A DNA stretch of 7,916 nucleotides from Acidobacteriota bacterium (GCA_021779795.1 JAJXZZ010000137.1:1-7916); one strand, 5' to 3'; numbered from the stretch's first letter, positions 1 through 7,339 are shown. Numbers and translations: made by a program. The notes: generated by a model not told the origin, from the sequence alone.

Positions 1-127
1 TGCGCAAACCGAGCGCACCATCGCGAATTTCTTCAATCAACCCCGCCACGGCACTGGTGGCCTCCAGCATGCTGACGTTGTTCATTTGCTTGGCCTGTTC
101 GACCGTGCCGGCGTTGGCAATCACCAC
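1..127 (-). CDS. cheA: CheA chemotaxis histidine kinase, internal fragment of the dimerisation domain
   Basis: Read on the minus strand, the frame gives VIANAGTVEQAKQ, then SMLEATSAVAGLIEEIRDGA and LGLR at the window edge. The leftover base 1 is compatible with the ATG of the following Met in the usual LRMVPIG motif. This matches the CheA H-kinase dimerisation domain, where helix 1 carries LVGELVIANA and helix 2 ends in EEIRDGALxLRMV. CheA is the cytoplasmic kinase that phosphorylates CheY and CheB. Only about 42 residues are present, with no phosphotransfer, ATPase or CheW-like domain. The fragment starts abruptly within helix 1, where LVGEL should precede it; instead dihydroorotase sequence runs straight into it in frame. 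Base composition looks less GC-rich than the rest of the window. The family call rests on remembered motifs, and the piece is not a functional gene here. Confidence 0.6.
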   Translation of the reverse strand, partial: MVIANAGTVEQAKQMNNVSMLEATSAVAGLIEEIRDGALGLR

Positions 128-130
128 GTC
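119..130. other. Breakpoint between the dihydroorotase and CheA fragments
   Basis: On the minus strand the frame passes from GVPDV (dihydroorotase, where GSDHAP should follow) to VIANAG (CheA, where LVGEL should precede) without a stop or frameshift. The GTGGTG hexamer at 122-127 would fit both parents, so the exact join cannot be placed more closely than this interval. It looks like a short-homology join. Confidence 0.65.
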
Positions 131-592
131 GGGCACGCCCTGGCGCAGCCAGTGCCACAGCCCGTCGCGATGGGCGGCGCTGCGAATCGGCGGATTCATC
201 TGGGCAAAGCTGCCGAGCCGCGGATAGGCGTCCTCGCCGGCCAGGGTCAGGTGCTGCGGGGTCACTTCACAGCTGGCGATATCGCGGTTCCGCGCGATCA
301 GCTCCAGCTCGGCCGGGGTGGTGACATGCAGGATATGGATCGGGCGGCGCGCGGCGCGGGCAAGCCGCAGGATGCGCCGCGTCGCCAGCATCGCGCTTTC
401 ATCGTCGCGCCAGACGGGATGACTCGAAGGATCGCCGGCGATGCGCTGGTCGCGACGCGCCTGCATGCGCGGCTCGTCCTCGGCATGGATGGCGACGCGC
501 CGCACCCCGCTTGCCAGCACCCGCGCCAGCGGCTCGTCCTCGGCGACGAGCAGGCTGCCGGTCGAGGCGCCCATGAAGATCTTCACCCCCGC
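128..592 (-). CDS. pyrC: Dihydroorotase (amidohydrolase superfamily), internal fragment
   Basis: The minus-strand frame reads GVKIFMGASTGSLLVAEDEP, then HAEDEPRM, HPVWRDDESA, HILHVTTPAELE, CEVTPQHLTL and AQMNPPIR, ending in GVPDV. These are the ordered middle motifs of class I-type dihydroorotase, which cyclises carbamoyl-aspartate to dihydroorotate in pyrimidine synthesis. KIFMG carries the position of the carboxylated metal-bridging lysine; HAED and HxLHVT carry metal-binding histidines. Both ends are missing. The N-terminal HxHxR metal site is absent. After GVPDV the expected GSDHAPH motif with the catalytic Asp is replaced by CheA sequence. About 155 residues remain of a usual 420-450. 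The style is alphaproteobacterial (inference). It overlaps the start of the oppositely oriented Enzyme I gene. ATG at 574 or GTG at 586 could be called as starts, but neither is native because both lie inside the protein core. Confidence 0.85.
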
Positions 593-602
593 CGTGCCGG
601 GG
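573..602. other. Breakpoint between the dihydroorotase fragment and the Enzyme I gene, at a 12-bp palindrome
   Basis: On the minus strand this stretch still reads dihydroorotase-like GTAGVKIFMG. On the plus strand it already reads the Enzyme I N-terminus, MKIFTPAVPGIGVG. A perfect 12-bp palindrome, TGAAGATCTTCA, occupies 574-585. Two unrelated genes on opposite strands share this DNA, so the join lies here. A palindrome would allow strand switching during amplification or rearrangement. Confidence 0.6.
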
Positions 603-2726
603 ATTGGCGTCGGGCGCGTGAAGACGATCGGGGGCCTCGCCCTGCCGCCGGCCATCCCGCTGTCGGGCCCGGCCGACGCGGAGGCCGACGCCGTGCGCGT
701 CGAAGAGGCGATCGAGCGCCTCTGCGCGGGATACGACCGCCGGCTCGACGCGCTCGATCGCGGCGTCGAGGCCGACGTGCTGCGGGCGCACCGGTCGGTG
801 GCGCGCGACCCGGAGTTCGGCGGGACGATCGTCTCGGCGATCCGCGAACGCGGGCGCACCGCGGCCGGGGCGATCGCCGAGGCCGAGGCGGCGTTCGCCC
901 GGATGCTGGCCGCCACGGGCAGCGTCGTCCTTCGCGAGCGCGCGCTCGACATTCGCGACGTCTGCCGCGCGCTGCTGCGCGAGGTCTATGGCGATGCGCT
1001 GCCGGCCGACGAGGTGGTGCTCGCCGGCGACTCGGTGTGCGTGGCCGACAACCTCACGCCCGGGCAGTTCCTCGCGCTCGACCGGCGTCGCCTGCGCGGC
1101 CTCGTGCTCGCCCACGCCGGCACCACCTCGCACACCGTGATCCTCGCCAGGAACGCCGGGATTCCTACGCTGGCCGGAGTGACCGGCCTCGACGCCGGCG
1201 CGCTCGAGGGGCGCGAGGTCGCGGTGGACGCCGACCTCGGCGCCCTGGTCGTCGAACTCACGGAGGACGTGCGCCGGTACTACGACATGGAGCGCCGCCG
1301 GGTCGAACGGCGGCGCCGGCGCGTGCGGCAGTTCATCGAGCGGCCGGCGGCCACCGCCGATCACCGCCGCCTCGAGGTGGCGGCCAACGTCGGCTCGGCC
1401 GACGAGGTGGCCGCGGCGGTGGCGAACGGCGCGGACGGCATCGGCCTGTTCCGCACCGAGACGCTCTTCCTCGCCAGGCCCGAGCCGCCGTCGGAGGACG
1501 AGCAGTTCGAGGAGTACCGCCGCGCCGTCGTGGACGCGGGCGGGCGACCGGTCATCGCCCGGACGCTCGACGTCGGGGGCGACAAGCCGCTGCCCTACCT
1601 CGCGCTGCCCCGCGAGGAGAACCCGTTCCTCGGCTACCGCGCCGTCCGCATCTATCCCGAGTTCGAGGAGTTGTTCCGCGTGCAGGTGCGCGCGCTCGTC
1701 CGGGCCTCGGCGTTCGGGCCGCTGAAGGTGATGATCCCGATGGTGACGCGGCTCGACGAAGTGGCGTTCGTGCGGGCCATCGTCGCCGACGAGCAGGCGC
1801 GTGCCGCCGCGGCCGGCAGGCCCTTCAACCCGCGCATGCCGGTGGGCGCGATGGTCGAAGTGCCGTCGGCCGCCCTGATGATCGACCACCTCAGCCGGGT
1901 CCTCGACTTCTTCAGCCTCGGCACCAACGACCTGCTGCAGTACTTCGCCGCCGTGGACCGGGGGCATGCCCGGCTGGCCGCCCTCGCCGACCCGCTCGAG
2001 CCGTCGTTCGTCCGGCTGCTCCACCGGGTCGTGGACGACGCCCACGCCCACGGGCGCCGGGTCGGCCTGTGCGGCGACATGGGCGGGCGCGCGACCTACC
2101 TGCCGCTGCTCGTCGGCCTCGGCCTCGACGAGATCAGCATGGCCGCCCCGGACATCCCCGCGATGCGGGCGCGGATCGCCGACCTGTCGGCCGTGGCGGC
2201 TGGCGCCATGGTCGAACGGGCGCTGGGGGCGTCGAACGCGCGCGACGTCGCCAGCCTGCTCGGCACGTACGCCTTGTGGCGGGAGCTGCCACTGACGGAT
2301 CCCGAGCTGGTCGAACTGGATGCCGACTGCCGCACGCGGGAAGAGGCGATCAAGGCCGCCGTGGACCTGCTGTCGGCAGTCGGGCGCACCGACCGGCCGC
2401 GCGAGGTCGAGGAGGCGGTCTGGCGGCGCGAGGAGACGGGCTCGACCGGCTTCGGGCACGGGTTTGCCATCCCGCACTGCAAGACCGACGCCGTCGGCGC
2501 CAGTTCGCTGGCGGTCGTCAGGCTGCGGTCCGGCGTGGACTGGCACGCGGCCGACGACCAGCCGGTGCGCACGGTGATCCTGCTGGCCGTCCGCGAGGAT
2601 GCGCAGGCCTCCGCGCACCTGCGCGTGCTGGCCTCGCTGGCGCGGCGCCTGATGCACGACGACTTCCGGGCCGCCCTCGAGCGCGAGCTCGACCCGGCCG
2701 CGCTATGCCAGTTGCTCAGGACGTAG
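573..2726 (+). CDS. ptsP: PTS Enzyme I (phosphoenolpyruvate-protein phosphotransferase) fused to a C-terminal fructose/mannitol-type EIIA domain
   Basis: Transfers phosphate from PEP to HPr and, through its own EIIA domain, possibly onward to a sugar permease or regulator; cytoplasmic. From ATG 573 (717 aa), residues 1-555 are Enzyme I. The phospho-His domain has GTTSHTVILAR with His187. The PEP barrel has GLFRTE (Arg294), RTLDVGGDKPLPY (Arg330), MVEVPSA (Glu429), GTNDLLQY (Asn452, Asp453) and GLCGDMGG (Cys500). Each sits two residues before its E. coli counterpart (189, 296, 332, 431, 454, 455, 502), so the catalytic set is complete. Residues about 570-715 are EIIA type 2 with GFAIPHCKT and phospho-His635. 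No HPr domain is visible; FryA-like relatives carry one at the N-terminus. The 5' end meets foreign dihydroorotase sequence and no Shine-Dalgarno precedes ATG 573, so the true start may be lost. The mannosidase follows after 30 bp. No GAF domain, EIIB or EIIC is present. Confidence 0.9.
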   Translation: MKIFTPAVPGIGVGRVKTIGGLALPPAIPLSGPADAEADAVRVEEAIERLCAGYDRRLDALDRGVEADVLRAHRSVARDPEFGGTIVSAIRERGRTAAGAIAEAEAAFARMLAATGSVVLRERALDIRDVCRALLREVYGDALPADEVVLAGDSVCVADNLTPGQFLALDRRRLRGLVLAHAGTTSHTVILARNAGIPTLAGVTGLDAGALEGREVAVDADLGALVVELTEDVRRYYDMERRRVERRRRRVRQFIERPAATADHRRLEVAANVGSADEVAAAVANGADGIGLFRTETLFLARPEPPSEDEQFEEYRRAVVDAGGRPVIARTLDVGGDKPLPYLALPREENPFLGYRAVRIYPEFEELFRVQVRALVRASAFGPLKVMIPMVTRLDEVAFVRAIVADEQARAAAAGRPFNPRMPVGAMVEVPSAALMIDHLSRVLDFFSLGTNDLLQYFAAVDRGHARLAALADPLEPSFVRLLHRVVDDAHAHGRRVGLCGDMGGRATYLPLLVGLGLDEISMAAPDIPAMRARIADLSAVAAGAMVERALGASNARDVASLLGTYALWRELPLTDPELVELDADCRTREEAIKAAVDLLSAVGRTDRPREVEEAVWRREETGSTGFGHGFAIPHCKTDAVGASSLAVVRLRSGVDWHAADDQPVRTVILLAVREDAQASAHLRVLASLARRLMHDDFRAALERELDPAALCQLLRT

Positions 2727-2746
2727 GGGTCGGAGCGGTTGTCGCG

Positions 2747-2753
2747 AGGAGAG
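2747..2753 (+). promoter_or_regulatory. Ribosome binding site that sets the mannosidase start
   Basis: AGGAGAG lies just upstream of ATG 2757; its GGAG core leaves five bases to the start codon. This favours ATG 2757 over the in-frame TTG at 2739, which would place the motif inside the coding region. Confidence 0.75.
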
Positions 2754-2756
2754 AAC

Positions 2757-5700
2757 ATGACCGAGCGTCTACGGCACGTGTTGGGAGTGGCGGCCACCTG
2801 GTTCGTGATCATGTTCGCCGTCGTGAGCGGGCAGCAGCCGGCGCCCCCCGCGCAGGCGCCGCCGCCGACGGCCGACCTCACGAAGGGCCTCACGCTGTTC
2901 GTCGTCCCCTACGCCCACCTCGACACCGAGTGGCGGTGGGACTACGCGACGACGATCCGTGAGTACCTGCCGAAGACGATCCGCGACAACTTCGCCCTGT
3001 TCGAGAAGTACCCGCACTACGTCTTCAACTTCAGCGGCGCGAACCGCTACCGGATGATCAAGGAGTACTACCCGGCCGACTTCGCGAACGTGAAGCGGTA
3101 CGTCGCCGAGGGGCGGTGGTTCCCGTCCGGCTCCTCGATGGAGGAAAACGACGTCAACTCGCCGTCGGCCGAGTCGATCATCCGCCAGGTGCTTTACGGC
3201 ACGCAGTTCTTCAAGCGCGAGTTCGGCAAGACGAGCGCCGAGTACATGCTGCCCGACTGCTTCGGCTTCCCCGCCTCGCTGCCGAGCATCCTCAACCACG
3301 TCGGCATCAAGTACTTCTCGACGCAGAAGCTGTCGGCGAGCTGGCAGCCGGCGGCGCGGGTGGGCGGCCCGGGATCGCCCGAGGAGACGCCCGAAGGCAT
3401 TCCGTTCAACGTCGGCGTCTGGGAAGGTCCCGACGGCCACTCGATCGTCGCGGCCCTGAACCCGGGCAGCTACAGCCAGTCGGTGACGTACGACCTGACG
3501 AAGACGCCGCCGCCCCCGCCGCCGGCCGTGGCCGGGCAGCCGCCCGTCCGCCCGCTGGTGGACTGGCCGGCGCGCATCGCGCTCGACGGGAAGGTCACGG
3601 GCCTGTTTGCCGACTACATGTACTACGGCACCGGCGACACCGGCGGCTCCCCCACCGAGGCGTCGGTCAAGCTGATGGAAGCGATCCTGACGACGGGGCG
3701 CGCGTCGCTGCCGAACCCGTATGCCCCGCGCGGGGGCAGGCCGGGATCCCAAGTCGAAGCCCCGCCGTCGCCGGAGGTCCCGGTCGGCGACGGCCCCGTC
3801 CACGTCGTCCAGGGAACGGCCGAGCAGATGTTCCTCGACATCAAGCCGGACCAGTGGGCGCGGCTGCCGCGCTACAAGGGCGACCTCGAGCTGATCAACC
3901 ACTCGGCCGGGTCGATCACGTCGCAGGCCTACGTGAAGCGGTGGAACCGGCGCAACGAGGTGCTCGCCGACGCCGCCGAACGGGCGTCGGTTGCCGCGGC
4001 GTGGCTGGGCGCGAGGCCGTACCCGCTGCCGCGCCTCGACGCCGCGTGGACGCTGGTCATGGGGTCGCAGTTCCACGACATCATCCCGGGCACGAGCATC
4101 CCGAAGGCCTACGAGTACGCGTGGAACGACCAGATCCTCGCGCTCAACCAGTTCGCCGGCGTCCTGACGAGCGCGACCGAGGGGGTCGAGGGAGCGCTGG
4201 ACACGCGCGCGGCCGGCATCCCCGTCGTCGTATTCAACCCGCTCAACGTCGCGCGCCAGGACGTCGTCGAGGCGGACGTGGCGTTCGCGCGCGGCTGGCC
4301 GAAGGCGGTGCGGGTCGTCGGGCCGTCCGGCGCCGAGGTGCCGGCGCAGCTGACCGCGTCGGGGCACGTGCTCTTCCTCGCCGACGTGCCGCCTGTCGGC
4401 TACGCCGTGTTCGACGTGCAGGGGCTCGACGCTCCCGCCGCGCCGGCGACGCCGACGCGCGGCGCGAAGACGGCCGGGCCGGCGGCCCTCCGCGTCTCCG
4501 AGACGACGATCGAGAACGCCCGCTACCGGATCCGCCTCGATCGGGACGGCGACATCGCCAGCCTGTTCGACAAGGCGCTCGACCGGGAGCTGCTCTCGGC
4601 CCCGGCGCGCCTCGAGATCCAGACCGACAACCCGCTGCACTGGCCCGCGTGGAACATGGACTACGAGGACCAGGTGCGCGCGCCCCGCGCCTGCGTGCAC
4701 GGCCCCGCGACGGTGCGCGTGGTCGAGAGCGGCCCGGTGCGCGTGGCGCTCGAGATCTCGCGGCAGACCGAAGGCTCCACCTTCGTGCAGACGGTCCGGC
4801 TGTCGGCCGGCGACGCCGGCAACCGCGTCGAGATCGCGAACGCGATCGACTGGATGACGCGCGAGGCGCACCTGAAGGCGGCCTTCCCGCTGACCGCGTC
4901 GAACCTCGACGCGACGTACAACTGGGACATCGGCACCATCGAGCGGCCCACCGACTCGGAGCGGCAGTTCGAGGTCGCCTCGCACCAGTGGTTCGACCTG
5001 ACGGACCAGTCGGGCGCCTTCGGCGTGACCGTGCTCTCGGACGCGAAGATCGGGTCGGACAAGCCCGACGACCACACGCTGCGCCTCACGCTCATGCGGA
5101 CGCCGGGCGTCCGCGGCGGCTACGAGGACCAGGCGTCGCAGGACCTCGGGCACCACGAGTTCGTCTACGGCCTCGCCGGGCACGCCGGCGACTGGCGCCG
5201 GGGCCAGACCGACTGGCAGGCGCAGCGGCTGAACGCGCCGCTGATGGCGTTCGCGGCGGCCCCGCACGCCGGCACGCTCGGCCGCAGCTTCTCGCTCCTC
5301 GGCGTCAGCAACCCGCGCGTGCGCGTGCTGGCCATCAAGAAGGCCGAGCAGTCGGACGAGACGATCCTCCGGGTCGTCGAACTCGACGGCGCGCCCCAGA
5401 AGGCCGTTCGCTTCCGCTTCGCCGCCCCCGTCACGGCGGCGCGCGAGGTCAACGGCGCCGAGGACCCGGTGGGCGCGGCCTCGGTGGCGAGCGGCAGCCT
5501 GGTGTGCGACTTCACGCCCTACCAGGTGCGGAGCTTCGCGCTGACGCTCGGCGCCCCCCCGGCGACGGTGGCCACGCCGACGTTCGAACCGGTGCCCTTG
5601 ACGTACGACCGGGCCGTGGCCAGCCACGACGGGTCGGTGTCGGAAGGGCGATTCGATTCGGCCGGACGCAGCCTGCCTGCCGAGATGCTGCCGTCCGAAC

Positions 5701-6269
5701 TGCCCTACGCCGGCATCCGGTTCGCGCTCGGGCCGGCCGGCGGCTTCGACGCGGCCGTCGCCCACGGGCAGACGTTCGCGCTCCCGTCCGGCCAGTTCAC
5801 CCGCCTCTACGTGCTGGCGGCCGCCGACGGCGATCAGCCGGCCACGTTCCGCGTGGGCGACAGGCCCGTCCACCTGACGATCCAGAACTGGGGAGGCTAT
5901 ATCGGGCAGTGGGACAACCGGATCTGGAAGACCCACGAGGTGCCGGTTCCGCCGCGGCCCGGGCAGCCCGCGCCGACACCCGGCACGCCGCCCCGGATGC
6001 GCACGGTCGAGGAGTTCGCCGGTCTCATGCCCGGCTTCGTCAAGCCGGCGTCGGTCGCGTGGTTCTCGTCGCACCGGCACGCGAGCGACGGCTCCAACGA
6101 CCCTTACGCCTACGCGTATCTCTTTGCGTATGCGATCGACATCCCGCCGGGCGCCACGACGGTGACGCTCCCGACGAACGAGCGGGTCAAGATCCTGGCG
6201 ATGACCGTGTCGAACGAAGGGGCGCCGGTGGGCCCGGTGGAGCCGTTGTACGACACGCTGAAGAGATAG
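2757..6269 (+). CDS. Exported alpha-mannosidase, glycoside hydrolase family 38, with a long C-terminal extension
   Basis: Retaining alpha-mannosidase that should release mannose from alpha-mannosides outside the cytoplasm. The 1170-aa protein begins with a signal peptide: basic residues 4-7, a hydrophobic stretch 8-23, then SGQQ and a Pro/Ala-rich linker to about 38. The GH38 catalytic domain starts at 45. HLDTEWRW supplies His54 and Asp56, PDCFGFPASLP the nucleophile and zinc ligand Asp167, GTGDTGGSPT Asp294, and SQFHDIIPGTS zinc ligand His440, so the zinc site looks intact. The middle and GH38 C-terminal beta domains follow to about 935. Residues about 945-1170 are an extra region, probably a beta-sandwich, that I cannot assign; it holds a Pro-rich segment near 1060-1080. 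A six-proline insert sits at 251-256. Usual GH38 enzymes are about 800-1050 aa. Linkage specificity is not readable. It probably shares a transcript with the upstream PTS gene. Confidence 0.93.
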   Translation: MTERLRHVLGVAATWFVIMFAVVSGQQPAPPAQAPPPTADLTKGLTLFVVPYAHLDTEWRWDYATTIREYLPKTIRDNFALFEKYPHYVFNFSGANRYRMIKEYYPADFANVKRYVAEGRWFPSGSSMEENDVNSPSAESIIRQVLYGTQFFKREFGKTSAEYMLPDCFGFPASLPSILNHVGIKYFSTQKLSASWQPAARVGGPGSPEETPEGIPFNVGVWEGPDGHSIVAALNPGSYSQSVTYDLTKTPPPPPPAVAGQPPVRPLVDWPARIALDGKVTGLFADYMYYGTGDTGGSPTEASVKLMEAILTTGRASLPNPYAPRGGRPGSQVEAPPSPEVPVGDGPVHVVQGTAEQMFLDIKPDQWARLPRYKGDLELINHSAGSITSQAYVKRWNRRNEVLADAAERASVAAAWLGARPYPLPRLDAAWTLVMGSQFHDIIPGTSIPKAYEYAWNDQILALNQFAGVLTSATEGVEGALDTRAAGIPVVVFNPLNVARQDVVEADVAFARGWPKAVRVVGPSGAEVPAQLTASGHVLFLADVPPVGYAVFDVQGLDAPAAPATPTRGAKTAGPAALRVSETTIENARYRIRLDRDGDIASLFDKALDRELLSAPARLEIQTDNPLHWPAWNMDYEDQVRAPRACVHGPATVRVVESGPVRVALEISRQTEGSTFVQTVRLSAGDAGNRVEIANAIDWMTREAHLKAAFPLTASNLDATYNWDIGTIERPTDSERQFEVASHQWFDLTDQSGAFGVTVLSDAKIGSDKPDDHTLRLTLMRTPGVRGGYEDQASQDLGHHEFVYGLAGHAGDWRRGQTDWQAQRLNAPLMAFAAAPHAGTLGRSFSLLGVSNPRVRVLAIKKAEQSDETILRVVELDGAPQKAVRFRFAAPVTAAREVNGAEDPVGAASVASGSLVCDFTPYQVRSFALTLGAPPATVATPTFEPVPLTYDRAVASHDGSVSEGRFDSAGRSLPAEMLPSELPYAGIRFALGPAGGFDAAVAHGQTFALPSGQFTRLYVLAAADGDQPATFRVGDRPVHLTIQNWGGYIGQWDNRIWKTHEVPVPPRPGQPAPTPGTPPRMRTVEEFAGLMPGFVKPASVAWFSSHRHASDGSNDPYAYAYLFAYAIDIPPGATTVTLPTNERVKILAMTVSNEGAPVGPVEPLYDTLKR

Positions 6270-6272
6270 CGG

Positions 6273-6314
6273 CTTACGTCTTGCGGCTTGCGCCGTACGC
6301 ACGACGCCTTGCGC
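6273..6314 (+). repeat. Six degenerate tandem 7-bp repeats after the mannosidase stop
   Basis: Starting four bases after the stop codon, six contiguous heptamers follow: CTTACGT, CTTGCGG and CTTGCGC at 6273-6293, then CGTACGC, ACGACGC and CTTGCGC at 6294-6314. The consensus is CTTGCGC. The register is perfect and no spacer intervenes. No coding frame or terminator explains it. Because the unit is seven bases, it would change reading frame with each copy and is not a protein repeat. Confidence 0.6.
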
Positions 6315-6320
6315 GATTCA

Positions 6321-6348
6321 GGCAGGGTTGTGAAGCCTCGCCCTATCG
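6321..6348 (+). repeat. Intergenic repeat element, copy 1
   Basis: The element begins GGCAGGGTTGTGAAGCC and ends CGCCCTATCG. It resembles copy 3 at 7350-7374 in the same orientation (shared GGTTG, AAGCC and CCTAYCG blocks) and copy 2 in inverse orientation. Its end at 6339-6348 can pair with 6372-6381 over ten positions including one G-U, leaving a 23-base loop. The arrangement is REP/BIME-like and lies between convergent genes, where it could stall transcription from both sides. No T-run follows, so it is not a classical terminator. Confidence 0.5.
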
Positions 6349-6370
6349 ATGCGGCGACTTGACGGCTTTG

Positions 6371-6397
6371 CCGGTAGGGCGACCCGTCAGGGTTGCC
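6371..6397 (-). repeat. Intergenic repeat element, copy 2 (inverted), forming a hairpin over the ureohydrolase stop codon
   Basis: On the plus strand it starts CCGGTAGGGC, whose exact inverse GCCCTACCGG ends copy 3 at 7365-7374. Internally GGCGACCC (6378-6385) pairs with GGGTTGCC (6390-6397) over eight pairs including one G-U, around a GTCA loop. The loop overlaps the ureohydrolase stop codon at 6387-6389, so the gene's last codons and stop lie within the element. It could act as a weak rho-independent-like end for the incoming mannosidase transcript, but there is no U-tract. Confidence 0.55.
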
Positions 6398-7334
6398 TTC
6401 GGCGCGCCACAACGCACAGCAGCTCGAACAGCAGGTTCGAGGCTAGGACCGACGTAATCTGGCCCGGGCCGTCGAAGGGCGGCGACACCTCGACAATGTC
6501 GCCGCCGACGACCGACAGGCCGGCCAGACCGCGCACGAGCTGCTGCGCCTGCCAGCTGCTCAGCCCGCCCACCTCGGGCGTGCCCGTCCCGGGCGCGAAC
6601 GCCGGATCGACCGAGTCGATGTCGAACGTCACGTAAACCGGCGACGTCCCGATGACCTCCCTGATCCGCGCGACGACCGCCTCGAGGCCGAGGCGGAACA
6701 CCTCGTCGATGTCGATGACCGTGACGGCGTGCGCCCGGTGGAAGTCGAAATCGGAGGAGCCGTACATCGGCCCACGAATTCCAACCTGCACGAACCGCCT
6801 CGGGTCGATCGCCCCGTCGGTCGCGGCGTAGTAGAACGGCGAACCGTGGAAGATCTTCGACCCGAAATCCCCGTCCCACGTGTCCACGTGCGCGTCGAAC
6901 TGCACGAGCCCCAGTGGACCGTGCGCGCGGGCGACCGCCCGCAGCGCCGGCAGCGAGATGCTGTGGTCGCCGCCGACGGACAGCGGCACGGCGCCGGCCG
7001 CGGCGATCTCGCCAACGCGCGACTCGATCGCCCGGTGCGCGATGTCGAGATTCACGGGCGACGCATCGACGTCGCCGGCATCGACGACGGTGAGGCGATC
7101 GAACGGTGCCACCTGCTGGAAGTGGCTGTAGGGTCGGATGAGCGACGACTGACTGCGGATCTCGCGCGGGCCCAGCCGCGTCCCCGGCCGGTACGACGTG
7201 CCGCTGTCGAAGGGCACGCCGAGGATCGCGACATCGGCACCCGTCAGATCGGTCGCGTGAGGCAGCCGCATGAACGTGGCCGGCTGGGCGAACCTCGGCG
7301 ACTCGAACGCGTCACGCGGCTGGGGTCTGTTCAC
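6387..7334 (-). CDS. speB: Agmatinase-family ureohydrolase (agmatinase or guanidinobutyrase)
   Basis: Dinuclear Mn enzyme of the arginase/agmatinase fold that hydrolyses a guanidino group to urea plus an amine; cytoplasmic. In 315 aa (usual length about 300-320) the metal ligands are all visible: GGDHS (His124), FDAHVDTWD (Asp147, His149, Asp151) and FDIDSVDP (Asp238, Asp240), followed by APGTGTPE and VEVSPP (Glu283). The N-terminal GVPFDSGTSYRPGTRLGPR and the HGSPF segment place it with agmatinases and guanidinobutyrases rather than arginases. Substrate cannot be decided: agmatine, guanidinobutyrate or a related compound all fit, and the symbol reflects the family only. The start is GTG at 7334, fixed by AGGAGG five bases upstream. 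It lies 33 bp after the small membrane protein gene and is probably co-transcribed. No speA or other polyamine gene is in view. Confidence 0.9.
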   Translation of the reverse strand: MNRPQPRDAFESPRFAQPATFMRLPHATDLTGADVAILGVPFDSGTSYRPGTRLGPREIRSQSSLIRPYSHFQQVAPFDRLTVVDAGDVDASPVNLDIAHRAIESRVGEIAAAGAVPLSVGGDHSISLPALRAVARAHGPLGLVQFDAHVDTWDGDFGSKIFHGSPFYYAATDGAIDPRRFVQVGIRGPMYGSSDFDFHRAHAVTVIDIDEVFRLGLEAVVARIREVIGTSPVYVTFDIDSVDPAFAPGTGTPEVGGLSSWQAQQLVRGLAGLSVVGGDIVEVSPPFDGPGQITSVLASNLLFELLCVVARRRQP

Positions 7335-7339
7335 GCGCG

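Noticed and set aside
1..586. A genuine dihydroorotase-CheA fusion protein
   Set aside because: Both partners are cut inside their core domains, losing essential residues, so the in-frame joint would not give a working enzyme. A chimeric join is more likely.
399..2657. A 752-residue open frame on the minus strand opposite Enzyme I
   Set aside because: It is His/Arg/Asp-rich and low in complexity, typical of the antisense of a GC-rich gene; no motif is visible.
86..2962. A 958-residue open frame on the plus strand
   Set aside because: The translation is Arg/Gly/Pro-rich without any domain, and it overlaps the Enzyme I gene, which has a complete catalytic set, in another frame. It is a GC-driven shadow.
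3501..3534. Proline-codon run in the mannosidase as a possible repeat or regulatory element
   Set aside because: It encodes a short six-proline linker inside an intact reading frame, common in exported proteins of high-GC bacteria.
2769..6302. A 1177-residue open frame antisense to the mannosidase
   Set aside because: It is nearly the same length as the real gene only because GC-rich codons avoid stops on the complementary strand. The composition is Arg/His/Val-rich with no domain.
3116..6457. An 1113-residue open frame in another plus-strand frame of the mannosidase
   Set aside because: It is an Arg/Pro/Ala-rich shadow with no motif; the GH38 frame explains this DNA.
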